Assembly (NCBI GenBank): GCA_021202465.1
Contig: JAJQCZ010000004.1
Location: 124,001 to 188,000, forward strand
DNA from: Lachnospiraceae bacterium
GTDB taxonomy: Bacteria; Bacillota; Clostridia; Lachnospirales; Lachnospiraceae
DNA length: 64,000 nt
Reading direction: 5' to 3'
Part shown: one piece after another, positions 34,507 to 43,401 of the stretch
How the letters are laid out: each line of letters begins with the position of its first letter
Numbering within the stretch: position 1 is the stretch's first letter
Made by a program: the position numbers and the translations under genes
The notes under the pieces: generated by a model
What the model was told of the DNA's origin: nothing
The model's database searches: none
The model's input: only the letters and a program-made list of their open reading frames with translations

Positions 34507-35964
34507 ATGAATCATAGATCACGAAGCAAAAAAATGAGTAAATACACGTTTTTCCTTGCTGTACTCTTGTCACTTTCGCTGTCCCTGACCGGTTGTCTGG
34601 CCGGTTCAGGCGGCAGGGCAGAGACAGAATCTGTCGCGGCTGCGTCCGGAACGGGCGAAGGGGACAGTGCAGAAAACAGCACTAAGGAACAGACAGAAGG
34701 AAGCCTCGGGGAAAATACAGGAGACGGTATAGAAGGAAACGCAGGAGACGCTGCGGAGGGAAGTCTGGAGAGCATTTCTCAGGATACAGCCTATGAATGG
34801 TCCACGGAAAATCCATTTACGACGAATAGCAACTGTTCGTTTAGAAAGGTACAGACTTCGGCGGACGGAGAGGGAATCTACTATTTTAATATCACCCTTC
34901 GCTATTATGACTGTGAATCCGGGAAATCTTCTGTTCTGTGCTCGCAGCAGGGTTGCTCGCATACGGATGCTTCATGTGTGGCCTGGCAGGGCGATGCGGA
35001 GTCCGTCGGCGTATGGAACGGCTTGTGGTATGCGGTGGTAGCAGACGAAGAGTCCGTTTATCTGCGCAGCACGGATCCGGCAGACAACAGCCGTGAGATC
35101 GTAGTAAAGACTGCTCTTCCGGATGATACCAGCGACTGTACCGTGAGTCGGCTGTATTTCTCTCACTCGTATATCTACTATACGATCTCTGTTTTTACAG
35201 AGACAGAAGTCAATTACGGGGATACATCCGCCATGAGTGAGGACGTGGAAGGAGTCATCCTTGTGCAGGTTGATCTGGAGGTGGGGACAAGCCGGGAACT
35301 GACCTTCGAGGACTGCCGGGAGATTACGTTCCTGGGCGGATGCGACAGTTCCTTTGCCATGATCTATACGGGCGTGAATACCGAGGAGGAACCTCTTCTA
35401 AGTGCTGAGGAGTATTATGCAGAGCAGGGCTCTGTAGAGGAGGCCTACGCGGGAGAGAGCTATTTTAATTATGAAAGTGAGTACGAATATACACACCGCG
35501 AACAGGAGCTGCGCCTGTATGAGATCGATACGGACAGCTATGAGCTGCTTACCACGGACTATGTGATCGCATCGGACCTGGGGCGGACCTGTTACGGGGA
35601 CGTGATCGCCTATGTGACCCGCGATAAGGAGAGCGGCGCTTCGGACATCTGGCTCTATGACCTGCTCACGGGACAGCATGTGTGCCTGTTGCAGACGGAA
35701 AATATCATGGAATACCGCCTCGAAGACGGGAAGGTGATCTGCAATCAGAAGCTCGAGAGCGGAGAATACAGCTTCTGGTACATTGATATCTATACGGGAG
35801 CCGTCAGCCAGATCACCAACCAGGGGGCGAGCAATTATGAACGGTTCAGCCCGGATCTGGAGACAAATGATTATTTTGTGACGGCCTCGGAGGCCGCGCC
35901 TCAGTTTCTTCGCAAGAGTGATTATTATGCGGATGATTATGAAAATATTTCGGGCATCAGCTAA
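34507..35964 (+). CDS. Lipoprotein encoded with an ABC exporter
   Basis: A 485-residue exported protein with a lipoprotein signal (MSKYTFFLAVLLSLSLSLTGC; Cys about residue 31), a Gly/Glu/Ser-rich acidic linker (about 35-95) and a mature part rich in Tyr, Asp and Glu with repeated strand-turn patterns such as GVWNGLWYAVVADEESVYLRST. This suggests a beta-propeller-like fold; no family is recognised. GGGGAGG lies 7 bases before the ATG. The ATPase and permease genes follow after 23 bases, so it is probably the surface partner of that exporter. Confidence 0.83.
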   Translation: MNHRSRSKKMSKYTFFLAVLLSLSLSLTGCLAGSGGRAETESVAAASGTGEGDSAENSTKEQTEGSLGENTGDGIEGNAGDAAEGSLESISQDTAYEWSTENPFTTNSNCSFRKVQTSADGEGIYYFNITLRYYDCESGKSSVLCSQQGCSHTDASCVAWQGDAESVGVWNGLWYAVVADEESVYLRSTDPADNSREIVVKTALPDDTSDCTVSRLYFSHSYIYYTISVFTETEVNYGDTSAMSEDVEGVILVQVDLEVGTSRELTFEDCREITFLGGCDSSFAMIYTGVNTEEEPLLSAEEYYAEQGSVEEAYAGESYFNYESEYEYTHREQELRLYEIDTDSYELLTTDYVIASDLGRTCYGDVIAYVTRDKESGASDIWLYDLLTGQHVCLLQTENIMEYRLEDGKVICNQKLESGEYSFWYIDIYTGAVSQITNQGASNYERFSPDLETNDYFVTASEAAPQFLRKSDYYADDYENISGIS

Positions 35965-35987
35965 GCAAGAAAGGGAGGGGGAAATGT

Positions 35988-36866
35988 ATGGAACTGGCAT
36001 TTGAACGGCTGACGAAACGATATGGGACGAAGCAGGCGCTGGATGGGGTGAGCCTGACTCTGACGGAAGGAATCTATGGCCTGCTCGGTCCCAATGGAGC
36101 CGGAAAAAGCACGCTGATGAACATACTGACCGGGAACCTGCCGCAGACCTCGGGTGAGATTCGCTTCAACGGACAGGAAATCCGGGCCATGGGAAGTGCT
36201 TTCCGCGCTAAAGTCGGATACATGCCGCAGCAGCAGGCATTTTACCCCGGGTTTACGGCGGAGGAATTTCTGTATTACATCGCTTCCCTGCGGAATCTGG
36301 ACCGGGCATGCGCGGCAAGACGTATCGACTGGGCGCTGGGGCTGGTCTCTCTTCAGGAAGAGAGGAAGAAGACGATCCGCAGCTTTTCCGGCGGGATGAA
36401 GCAGCGGCTGCTGCTGGCGCAGGCGCTCCTCGGCGACCCGGAGATCCTGATCCTGGATGAGCCGACTGCAGGGCTTGATCCCCGGCAGCGGATCGCCGTG
36501 CGCAACCTGGTCTCGGAGATTGCGGAGAAGAAGATCGTACTGATCTCGACACATGTGGTCCCGGATGTGGAATACGTTTCCAAAGAGATCCTCCTTCTTT
36601 CTGACGGTCGGCTCCTGCGGCAGGCTTCCGCCTGGGATCTGATGCAGGAGATCCAGGGGCAGGTGTGGGAGATGAGCCTTCCGGAAACCGCCTGGAAGCA
36701 GGTGGAGAGGCGGAAGAGGGTCAGCAGCGTGACGCGGACGCAGCATCGAATCTGCGTCCGTTTCCTCTCTGCGGAGAAACCGGAGTCGCCCTACGAGATT
36801 CGGGAGGTGACGCCGACTCTGGAGGACGTTTACCTCTATCATTTCGGGGAGGAGGGGATGAGATGA
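35988..36866 (+). CDS. ABC exporter ATP-binding protein
   Basis: A 292-residue ATPase: Walker A GPNGAGKST, signature SFSGGMKQRLLLAQA, Walker B ILILDEPTAGLD and the His switch in ISTHVVPDVE. The C-terminal extension of about 70 residues ends with EVTPTLEDVYLYHFGE, typical of bacitracin/drug-type ABC-2 exporter ATPases. GGGAGGGGG precedes the ATG. The 3' end overlaps the permease gene (ATGA at 36863-36866). It should energise the 663-residue membrane protein. Confidence 0.95.
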   Translation: MELAFERLTKRYGTKQALDGVSLTLTEGIYGLLGPNGAGKSTLMNILTGNLPQTSGEIRFNGQEIRAMGSAFRAKVGYMPQQQAFYPGFTAEEFLYYIASLRNLDRACAARRIDWALGLVSLQEERKKTIRSFSGGMKQRLLLAQALLGDPEILILDEPTAGLDPRQRIAVRNLVSEIAEKKIVLISTHVVPDVEYVSKEILLLSDGRLLRQASAWDLMQEIQGQVWEMSLPETAWKQVERRKRVSSVTRTQHRICVRFLSAEKPESPYEIREVTPTLEDVYLYHFGEEGMR

Positions 36867-38854
36867 TCTGGGAATGGAAGAAAATCCTCTCAAATCGCTA
36901 TATTGTCCTGCTCCTGCTGGCGCTGATCGTCCTGAATGTCGGCCTGTACTACGGATACTGTACCGGAGAAGTGGAGGAGGGCTGCGGTTATACCATGTCC
37001 GACATCCGGGAAATGTATGAGGCGTATCTGGACGGGGAAGCCCTGGATGGGAATAACGTGCTGGAGCAGGCGACTCTCGTGCGCATCGAGGAGGCGGAAG
37101 GGTATGCGGAGACGCTGCAGGAGATGGCGGATCGCTATCAGGTAATGTTAAAGGCCGGGAGCTTCTCAAAAGCAGATAGCTTTTCTTTCCGCACTCTGCA
37201 GCGCTCGACAGAGGTGTATCAGGCGCTGGCAGATATCTCTCCGGAGGTGTCCTTCTCCGGCGGCATCGAATGCCTGACCGGATGGCGGCTGACTGACCTG
37301 CTGCTCTGTCTGTTCGCAGTCTGTGCGGGCATGATCCTGGTCGTCCAGGAGCGGGCCGACGGCTGTCTGTCGCTGCTGCGCCCTCTGAAAAAGGGACATG
37401 CAGCCCTGTATCTGTACAAGTTCTCTGCGATGCTCACCTTTATGCTGGCGTGTGTCCTGGTGCTGTACGGAACTAATTATTTGCTGGCCGGACTGACGTT
37501 GGGCATTGGCGACCTGAGCCGCCCGGTGCAGTCGGTGTATGGCTTCACCCTGTGCCCGATAGCCGTGTCCGTGGGGACATATCTGGTCATTTTTGCGGCG
37601 CAGAAATGCCTCTGGGGTCTGGCGGTCGGAGCTCTATTCTTTCTCCTGTGCGAGTGCCTGTCACAGACGATCGTTCTGTTTGCGGCAACCGTCCTGCTCT
37701 CCGCCGCGGCTGTTTTCCTGGGGCAGACGGCGAATCTGTGGCTGCGCGCCCTCAGTCCGTTCTTCTGGGAGGATACCGCCGGATTGTATCAGAACTGTAT
37801 CTTTATGAATTTCCTGTCCTATCCGGTCTGGCAGGTTCCGGTTATCCTTTTGCTGCAGGTTTTGAGTATCGGCCTTTCGCTGGGTTTCGGAGCCCTGGCG
37901 GACGGCTGCACCTCGCCGATTGCTGTGGACCGGTCCGGAATCCTGACAGGACTGCGTCTTACGGGGAGAAGACCCTCTGTGAGCATGCTGTTTCAGGAAG
38001 CAAAAAAACTCCTCCGGATGCACGGAGGAGCCGTCTTGTTGCTTCTGCTGATCGTCGTACAGGTCTTTTCCTACAGGAACTTTGATACGCCGAACGATGT
38101 GTATTACCGCCAATATGCGGAGGTCTTAAACGGCGCGCCGGATGAGGAGAAGGATGCCTGGCTCCAGGAGGAAGCAGAGTATTTCGCATCGATCCATGAA
38201 CAGATAGGGGCGATCAGTGAGCAGTACGGGGATGAACCGGAGATCCTGGAGAGCCTGCTGCTCCGCCTGGAGAGCAAACTGGAGCCGGAAAGCGGTTTCG
38301 AGGAGGCCCTGGAGCAGTATGAGAGCCTGGGGGAAGGGGAGTATTTTGTGTACGCGAGTGGTTATGGCCGTCTCTTTCGGGGACAGGGGATCCGGGATGA
38401 CTGCCTCAATACCGGGAAGCTGTTTCTCGTGCTGATCCTGGCTCTCTCGGGGCTCTTTGCCGTGGAGTATGAGACAGGGGTACAGGTCCACATCGTCACG
38501 GCCGGAAAGGAAGAGTGGGTCGCGCGTAATAAGCGGCGGCAAAGTCTCCTGTATGCATTGCTGGCGATGGGCGTGGCCTACCTGCCGCAGTACATCATGG
38601 TCGCCCGCAACTATACGCTGCCGATGCTGTGGGTTCCCGCCGGCAGCCTGTCCGTATTTGGCAGCTTTCCTGCCGGACTGCCGGTCTGGACAGTCTTTGT
38701 CCTCGTCGGAGTCATCCGTTGCCTTGTGGGAGGGCTGGCGGTTGGCGTGATCCTGTTTTTCTCGCGGACATGCAGGAAGACGACCACGACGATTCTGTTG
38801 TCGTCGGCAGTGCTGCTGCTTCCGGTGGCAATCGGAGTGGTGGGGATGGGATGA
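36863..38854 (+). CDS. Large ABC-2 type exporter permease
   Basis: A 663-residue membrane protein with about twelve hydrophobic segments in two repeated halves. Each half starts with a cytoplasmic amphipathic stretch and a first helix (MIWEWKKILSNRYIVLLLLALIVL; and MLFQEAKKLLRMHGGAVLLLLLIVVQVF at about residue 375), then an outer loop of about 100 residues and five more helices. This is the fused form of an ABC-2 permease dimer. LLCLFAVCAGMILVVQERADGCLSLLRPLKKG is the coupling region. It is translationally coupled to the ATPase gene. The substrate is unknown. Confidence 0.88.
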   Translation: MIWEWKKILSNRYIVLLLLALIVLNVGLYYGYCTGEVEEGCGYTMSDIREMYEAYLDGEALDGNNVLEQATLVRIEEAEGYAETLQEMADRYQVMLKAGSFSKADSFSFRTLQRSTEVYQALADISPEVSFSGGIECLTGWRLTDLLLCLFAVCAGMILVVQERADGCLSLLRPLKKGHAALYLYKFSAMLTFMLACVLVLYGTNYLLAGLTLGIGDLSRPVQSVYGFTLCPIAVSVGTYLVIFAAQKCLWGLAVGALFFLLCECLSQTIVLFAATVLLSAAAVFLGQTANLWLRALSPFFWEDTAGLYQNCIFMNFLSYPVWQVPVILLLQVLSIGLSLGFGALADGCTSPIAVDRSGILTGLRLTGRRPSVSMLFQEAKKLLRMHGGAVLLLLLIVVQVFSYRNFDTPNDVYYRQYAEVLNGAPDEEKDAWLQEEAEYFASIHEQIGAISEQYGDEPEILESLLLRLESKLEPESGFEEALEQYESLGEGEYFVYASGYGRLFRGQGIRDDCLNTGKLFLVLILALSGLFAVEYETGVQVHIVTAGKEEWVARNKRRQSLLYALLAMGVAYLPQYIMVARNYTLPMLWVPAGSLSVFGSFPAGLPVWTVFVLVGVIRCLVGGLAVGVILFFSRTCRKTTTTILLSSAVLLLPVAIGVVGMG

Positions 38855-38875
38855 CAAAAAAAGAACGACCTGGCT

Positions 38876-39912
38876 TTATCGTGCCGCCCGGCAGGGGAGA
38901 CCGGTCTGCTCCTCCGCTTCGCGGCAGACCGCATCGATTTGGGCATACTCCGCCGCAGGCTTCAGCTGTACCGATCGGGTGGACGGCAGATAGGAGGGAG
39001 CCTTGCGCAGCTCCACCCCCTGTGAATGGCAGAACTGCTGTACCATGGACAGAACCGTGTTCTGATTTACAGCAGGAGCAATGCGCAGACGCCAGCCAAT
39101 CTGATCGGCAATGCGCTGTATGGTTTCACTCTGCCGGTCACCCAGAGCCGGAGAGAGAAAGAAGAGCTGGATATATTTTCCATACTGGTCCGTGAGAATG
39201 CCTTTCTTATAAGGACGATATGGCTCGCCTTCAAATTCACTGTCGATGCAGGACATGGCCAGATTCTGTTCGACTGGTTTCTCCGGCGCTCCGTTTCCCG
39301 GCAGGAAATAACCGCCCGGCATGGAAACTTTCTCAGAGACTTTTGTCTGTCCGGAGCATGTATCCGCACAGACGCCGACCGTCGCCCCGGAAGCCATCTT
39401 CTGCGTCATATCGGTCTCCGGACTCTCCAGATACAGGAAATAGCCGGTCTTTTTCTCAAAATCACGCACAGTGGATTTCCGGACTTCCGGCTGCGGCTCT
39501 GCTGACAGGCGCACGACCACCGCCGATTCAGCCTTACGAATGGAAATCTTCTGTATATCGAAGCCCAGACGGTCCTGCAGGAGAGTCTGCATGAACCAGG
39601 GGAATTCCTTTCGCAGCTGCTTCCGGGGGCTGCGGAGAAAGACATCCTCCGCGTCTGTGTCTCCGTCCTTCGGTACGAAGTGCGCGTGCGATAGTCAAGA
39701 TTCAGATCTCCTGCCAGACGGGGAATGACCTCTGGATCGCCGTGTACGAGGAAGACATTGCGGGCAGAGAGACGCTCCAGCAGACTCTCAATCTCTGCCT
39801 TGTCAGCGTGCGCGGACAGACCGGCCCGCCGCAGTGTACAGTGGACCGGCACCCGTGTGCCGCCCTTTTCGATACATTCTGCGGCGGTATCTATCAGAAC
39901 CCGTTGCGATTA
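38876..39912 (-). pseudogene. 5'-truncated, frameshifted beta-CASP metallo-hydrolase (RNase-type) gene
   Basis: On the minus strand, homology starts near 39912 (VLIDTAAECIEKGGTRVPVHCTLRR), passes the motif LSAHADKAEIESLLERLSARNVFLVHGD of the beta-CASP/RNA-processing family, and breaks near 39670. The frame must change there to continue as VPKDGDTDAEDVF and on into the 239-residue stretch from 39592 to 38876. The N-terminal metallo-beta-lactamase half is absent and an in-frame stop lies just before the homology. The C-terminal 240 residues are unfamiliar. The gene is convergent with the permease, and its end is 22 bases from it. Confidence 0.82.
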
Positions 39913-39958
39913 TAGAAAGCTTACCATAAATACGTGGGGTTAGTAAGGAAAGAGTGAA

Positions 39959-40186
39959 TTGACAGGTGTTCAGAGTTTCATTGATAAAGTTTTACGAATT
40001 GTAAGAAGCAGACCTGATATTTCACGGATGTGCAGTACATCCAAAGAACCGATTTTTGTAACTAAAAACGGATATGGTGAAATAGTTGTTATGAGTATGA
40101 AAGCGTATAAAGAACGGATGTTCACACAAGAAGTATATGGTAAACTGACTGAAGCAGAGGAATGGCATCCACGGGCACACTGCTGA
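39959..40186 (+). CDS. Phd/YefM-type antitoxin-like protein, probably damaged
   Basis: A 75-residue frame from a TTG. DISRMCSTSKEPIFVTKNGYGEIVVMSMKAYKER matches the Phd/YefM antitoxin family in residues about 20-53. The N-terminus (TGVQSFIDKVLRIVRSRP) and the C-terminal WHPRAHC do not look natural, and no toxin gene follows, so an orphan or degraded antitoxin is likely. Nineteen bases of it (40004-40022) recur at 47944-47962. Confidence 0.55.
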   Translation: MTGVQSFIDKVLRIVRSRPDISRMCSTSKEPIFVTKNGYGEIVVMSMKAYKERMFTQEVYGKLTEAEEWHPRAHC

Positions 40187-40302
40187 TTAAAAATCAAAAT
40201 CGCCGTAAAAGTAATCAAAATCCCCTCTGTTCCATTTGCTTTTCGTGGAGTATTATATGCCGCGTAACCGGAAAACAAAAGCAAATGAATGGAGGTCCCG
40301 CC

Positions 40303-40362
40303 ATGCGACCGTACCCACAGGGTAAATTTGATGGCCTGCGGCCAAAATCAAGGAGGATATGA
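40303..40362 (+). CDS. Possible 19-residue peptide
   Basis: MRPYPQGKFDGLRPKSRRI with an ATG at 40303 and TGGAGG at 40290-40295, 7 bases upstream. The stop (40360-40362) lies next to the start of the following frame, whose AAGGAGG lies inside this peptide's end, so coupled translation is possible. No relative is recognised. Confidence 0.35.
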   Translation: MRPYPQGKFDGLRPKSRRI

Positions 40363-40364
40363 TT

Positions 40365-40562
40365 ATGAGTACGATCGCTATCAGAAAGAATACAGTCGCA
40401 GCTAACCGGACACATTCCAGCCTGTGGGAGAAGTGGATGGCTTACTACGATAAGCACGCGGCGGAGATCGCCTGCGCAGGGCTGGTTGCCAGCGGCAACG
40501 GTCTCAGCGCACAGCGGATGTTTGGTGAGTACATGAAGAACAAAACAGAAGAAGAGCAGTAA
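40365..40562 (+). CDS. Small protein of unknown function
   Basis: A 65-residue protein: a basic N-terminus, then an amphipathic helical part (SLWEKWMAYYDKHAAEIACAGLVASGNGLSAQRMFGEYMKNK). AAGGAGG (40350-40356) lies 8 bases before the ATG at 40365; the ATG at 40359 is too close to the site. It has no recognised family and is followed by a 300-base gene-poor stretch. Confidence 0.55.
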   Translation: MSTIAIRKNTVAANRTHSSLWEKWMAYYDKHAAEIACAGLVASGNGLSAQRMFGEYMKNKTEEEQ

Positions 40563-40635
40563 GCAGAGTAAGAATTGTGAACCTCAACGAAAATATTTGT
40601 TTGCAGAGCCGCCGATGCTTTCATCTCGAAGAGAG

Positions 40636-40820
40636 GGAAGGTGTCGGCGGCTTGTTTTATGTGCAGGGACAGGTAAATTCTTTGATTTACGCTATATGCC
40701 CCCCGAGCAGGAAATGGAAAAGGCCGCTCCCTGCTGAATATGTCGAGGGAAGATTTGATTGTTGCCTACAGAATCGGGCAGTGCCTGAGGCTGTGTAGAA
40801 GCAAGCAGGAATACGGTTGA
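40636..40820 (+). pseudogene. Remnant of an unidentified gene
   Basis: One frame reads GTGKFFDLRYMPPEQEMEKAA, then another continues SLLNMSREDLIVAYRIGQCLRLCRSKQEYG to a stop at 40818-40820. The two join sensibly only if the frame shifts near 40733. No start codon with a ribosome binding site is present. The family is not recognised. The rest of 40563-40860 holds nothing I can name. Confidence 0.35.
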
Positions 40821-40860
40821 ATTAAAGAGGAAACGCAAAAAAAGAAAAAACAGGAAGAAA

Positions 40861-41779
40861 ATGAAAAATACGTTTGACGATATTAAGAAACTCGACTATA
40901 CTATAAACGATGATAAACATAAATGACACTACGGAGACCGAGCAGGCGGAGGGAGACTTTCAGGAGCTGGAGAAGGTGGACGCAGAGATCGAAGTACGGG
41001 ATGTAACCTTCCGTTATGGGCACCGCCGTCCGGCGTTAAAGAACATCTCCTTCACCATCCGCCCCGGGGAGAAGGTGGCGCTGGTGGGCGCCAGCGGAAG
41101 CGGGAAATCCACTCTGGCGAAGCTCCTGTTAAAATATTATGAGCCGGAGAGCGGCTCCATCACCATCGGCGGCGTCGATCTGCAGGAATACAGCAATGCG
41201 TCAGTCCGCCGGGCTATCTCCTATGTACCGCAGAACATCGAGCTCTTTTCAAAGAGTATCTATGATAACATCCGCATCTCGAAACCGGGCGCGACGCTGG
41301 AAGAGGTGAAGGAAGCAGCAAAAAAGGCGGACGCCCATGACTTCATACGCCGTCTGCCTGGCCAGTATGCGACCTTCCTTGAGGAAGCGGGAAACGGACT
41401 CAGCGGCGGGGAAAAACAGCGCATCGTTCTGGCGCGGGCTTTCCTGAAAGACAGCGGCTTCTATATCCTCGATGAGTCCACCAGCAGCCTGGACTTTGCC
41501 ACGGAGAATGTCATCTTCGACATGATCTACAACAAGCTGGCGCACAAGTCCATGCTGATCATCGCGCATCGCCTGGTGACGGTACGCAACTGCGACAGAA
41601 TTCTGGTTCTGTCCGAGGGTAAGGTCATTGAGAGCGGGAGCCATGAGGAACTGATTGCGAGAGGAGGTGAGTACTACAGACTGTGGGAAATGCAGCAGGG
41701 AAACAGAGTCAGGAAGGAGGTGGAAGAGCCGGAAAGAGAAGTGTGTGAGGAAGAGATAGAGGATGAAATCACGTATTAA
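40861..41779 (+). pseudogene. Peptide-exporter (PCAT/NHLP-type) ABC transporter, only the ATP-binding domain remains
   Basis: The clear frame 40910-41779 encodes an ATP-binding domain of about 240 residues: Walker A VGASGSGKST, signature LSGGEKQRIVLARA, Walker B FYILDESTSSLD and the His switch in IIAHRL. This type is found at the C-terminus of bacteriocin exporters that carry a C39 peptidase and six membrane helices. Those parts are absent. A short frame at 40861-40926 (FDDIKKLDYTINDDKH) looks like the linker preceding the domain, one frame out. The fragment is followed by a bacteriocin-like gene. It may be expressed as a lone ATPase from the ATG at 40910. Confidence 0.7.
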
Positions 41780-41899
41780 ATTTTAAAAGCTTTTTAGTGG
41801 ATATAGCCGGAATGATTGATGAATCTGTAGAAATGATTACAATTGTCTGTTATTATAGACGGCTGTTTCATATTATAATACGACGAAAGGGTAAAAATG

Positions 41900-42280
41900 A
41901 TGAACGGTGAGAATGTTTTGGTGATGCCTGAAAATTATGTATTGCTAGATGATGAAGAAATGACATATTTGGATGGAGGTGCTACGGGTTATGCAAAAAC
42001 AGCTGAAGAAAGAGCAATCGTGGCGGGATCTATAGCGTTAGCAGCATCTAGTTTTGCCACGATGACGTATAAGGTTTTTGCTAAGACAGCGGCTGCATCC
42101 TGTTCGACGGTTCTTTTATTTATCGGCTCAGTGAGCATGGCAGCATTGGGTGCGGTAACCATTTGGGAAGGAACATGGGCAGCAATCGCAGCTGGCTATG
42201 TTGCCAAGAAGAAAAATTTTGGTTACAAGTATTATGGTTTTGGTAACGGCACTATATATACAAAGATCTGGAAATTGTAG
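41900..42280 (+). CDS. Bacteriocin-like exported protein with double-glycine leader
   Basis: A 126-residue protein. The N-terminus MNGENVLVMPENYVLLDDEEMTYLDGGAT has the look of a leader cleaved after Gly26-Gly27 (acidic, with Leu16, Met21 and Leu24 at the positions used by C39 peptidases). The core of about 99 residues is hydrophobic, with two membrane-spanning-like stretches (IVAGSIALAASSFATM and STVLLFIGSVSMAALGAVTIWEG), and ends with a basic, Tyr/Gly-rich tail. TATAAT lies about 24 bases before the AAAGGG site. The DNA is AT-rich compared with the flanks. The precursor role is inference. Confidence 0.65.
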   Translation: MNGENVLVMPENYVLLDDEEMTYLDGGATGYAKTAEERAIVAGSIALAASSFATMTYKVFAKTAAASCSTVLLFIGSVSMAALGAVTIWEGTWAAIAAGYVAKKKNFGYKYYGFGNGTIYTKIWKL

Positions 42281-42350
42281 CGATTATAGATTTAGATCAC
42301 ATAAACTGGATTGAATTGTTTATGGCTGTTATTATGAGAATGTTTTCAAA

Positions 42351-42569
42351 TTGTTTTTTCGGAGAATGTGTATTAAGTTAGTCTTAATGTGTGAAAGCAG
42401 GATTGTAGATACTATTTTGAAAATTACTATTTGGATTGCCTATGTAATCCATTCCATAAGTATATATAATAAAAAATTTAGAAACCCTGATTTATATTAT
42501 CATGAAGCAAGGATTAATACTTTATCGTGCATAGAGGATATTGAAGATGTTGGAGAAAACAAAGAATAA
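42351..42569 (+). CDS. Small protein, possibly membrane associated
   Basis: A 72-residue frame from a TTG (or a 67-residue one from the ATG at 42366). It contains one hydrophobic stretch, IVDTILKITIWIAYVIHSISIY. GGAGA abuts the ATG too closely, so the start is unclear. It lies in the AT-rich block between the bacteriocin-like gene and another small membrane protein. It may be part of the immunity functions, or not a gene at all. Confidence 0.35.
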   Translation: MFFRRMCIKLVLMCESRIVDTILKITIWIAYVIHSISIYNKKFRNPDLYYHEARINTLSCIEDIEDVGENKE

Positions 42570-42831
42570 AGCTTGGTGGATATTAAAAGAGTATTGGTCA
42601 ATTTTTCAATGTATAATTGTATTTAGAATAATCTGTATATCTCACGATATTTTCAACTATAATGATCTGGTATTTATATATGCAATTTCTTTGTGTGAAG
42701 CATTCTTTATATTAAATCTAATCTTTGTAATAGTTAAGAACGTAAAGAAAACTCACACTAAGAATATGGTGCAACTTCAGGCAGCTTTGACAATTTTATT
42801 TTCAGTAATTCTTTTTTTGATATACTGGTGA
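42547..42831 (+). CDS. Small membrane protein, candidate immunity protein
   Basis: A 94-residue protein with three hydrophobic segments (SIFQCIIVFRIICISHDIF, YAISLCEAFFILNLIFVIV, LQAALTILFSVILFLIYW) and positively charged ends. GAGG lies 9 bases before the ATG. Size and position after a double-glycine-leader gene are typical of bacteriocin immunity proteins; no sequence family supports this. The DNA is very AT-rich. Confidence 0.5.
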   Translation: MLEKTKNKAWWILKEYWSIFQCIIVFRIICISHDIFNYNDLVFIYAISLCEAFFILNLIFVIVKNVKKTHTKNMVQLQAALTILFSVILFLIYW

Positions 42832-42879
42832 AAATTGAATCAGAATAAACGTAAAAGCTTTAATGACTGGGGATAAAAC

Positions 42880-43386
42880 ATGTCAAAACTAACCGTTAGT
42901 TATCAGAAAACTCTGAAACTCACCAACCCCTGCCTCCGTGAAATCACGGAGGCAGATCTTCCACATCTGGACCGAATCCTGTTCCAGATGGAGAATTATA
43001 TCAAGTCGAAGGGCGCGATGCCTCTTGGGCCTCTGATCGAACGCAGCCGGATAACGGTGAACGAGCAGGGGGAGGCAGATATCCGGATTCAGTTGATCCG
43101 TCAGGTGAATCAGTATATTTGGAACATTGAAGCGCCTTATACCATGCAGCCGCTGCTGCGCTGCCCGAACTGCCTGTTTGTCCGCTTTCACGGGGAGGAG
43201 CATCAGCTGAAGTTCGCCTATGATAAGCTGAACCTGATCTCGTTTGAGGAGGAGATTCCTCTGACCGGTCTTACATATACGGTTTTTACGAGCAAGAACG
43301 AGGAGGACTTTACGGCAGATGTATTTATGGAGAGGGCGGACGCTGTAAATGCAGGGAAAGCTGCTTCCGGGCGGCCGGATTCATAA
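42880..43386 (+). CDS. Conserved small protein of bacteriocin-type loci, possibly GyrI-like fold
   Basis: A 168-residue soluble protein. ENYIKSKGAMPLGPLIE recalls the helix-loop of GyrI/effector-binding domains, and the rest alternates strands and helices, but I cannot name a family with certainty. It starts in the same block as the bacteriocin-like gene and ends 15 bases before the HlyD-like gene, and its codon use is closer to the GC-rich neighbours. It may be an accessory part of the peptide-secretion locus. Confidence 0.6.
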   Translation: MSKLTVSYQKTLKLTNPCLREITEADLPHLDRILFQMENYIKSKGAMPLGPLIERSRITVNEQGEADIRIQLIRQVNQYIWNIEAPYTMQPLLRCPNCLFVRFHGEEHQLKFAYDKLNLISFEEEIPLTGLTYTVFTSKNEEDFTADVFMERADAVNAGKAASGRPDS

Positions 43387-43401
43387 GAGGAGAGTCATAT
43401 C

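Noticed and set aside
40577..40798. 73-residue frame
   Set aside because: The better-looking amino-acid sequence is in other frames of the same DNA, so this frame is probably chance over a decayed gene.
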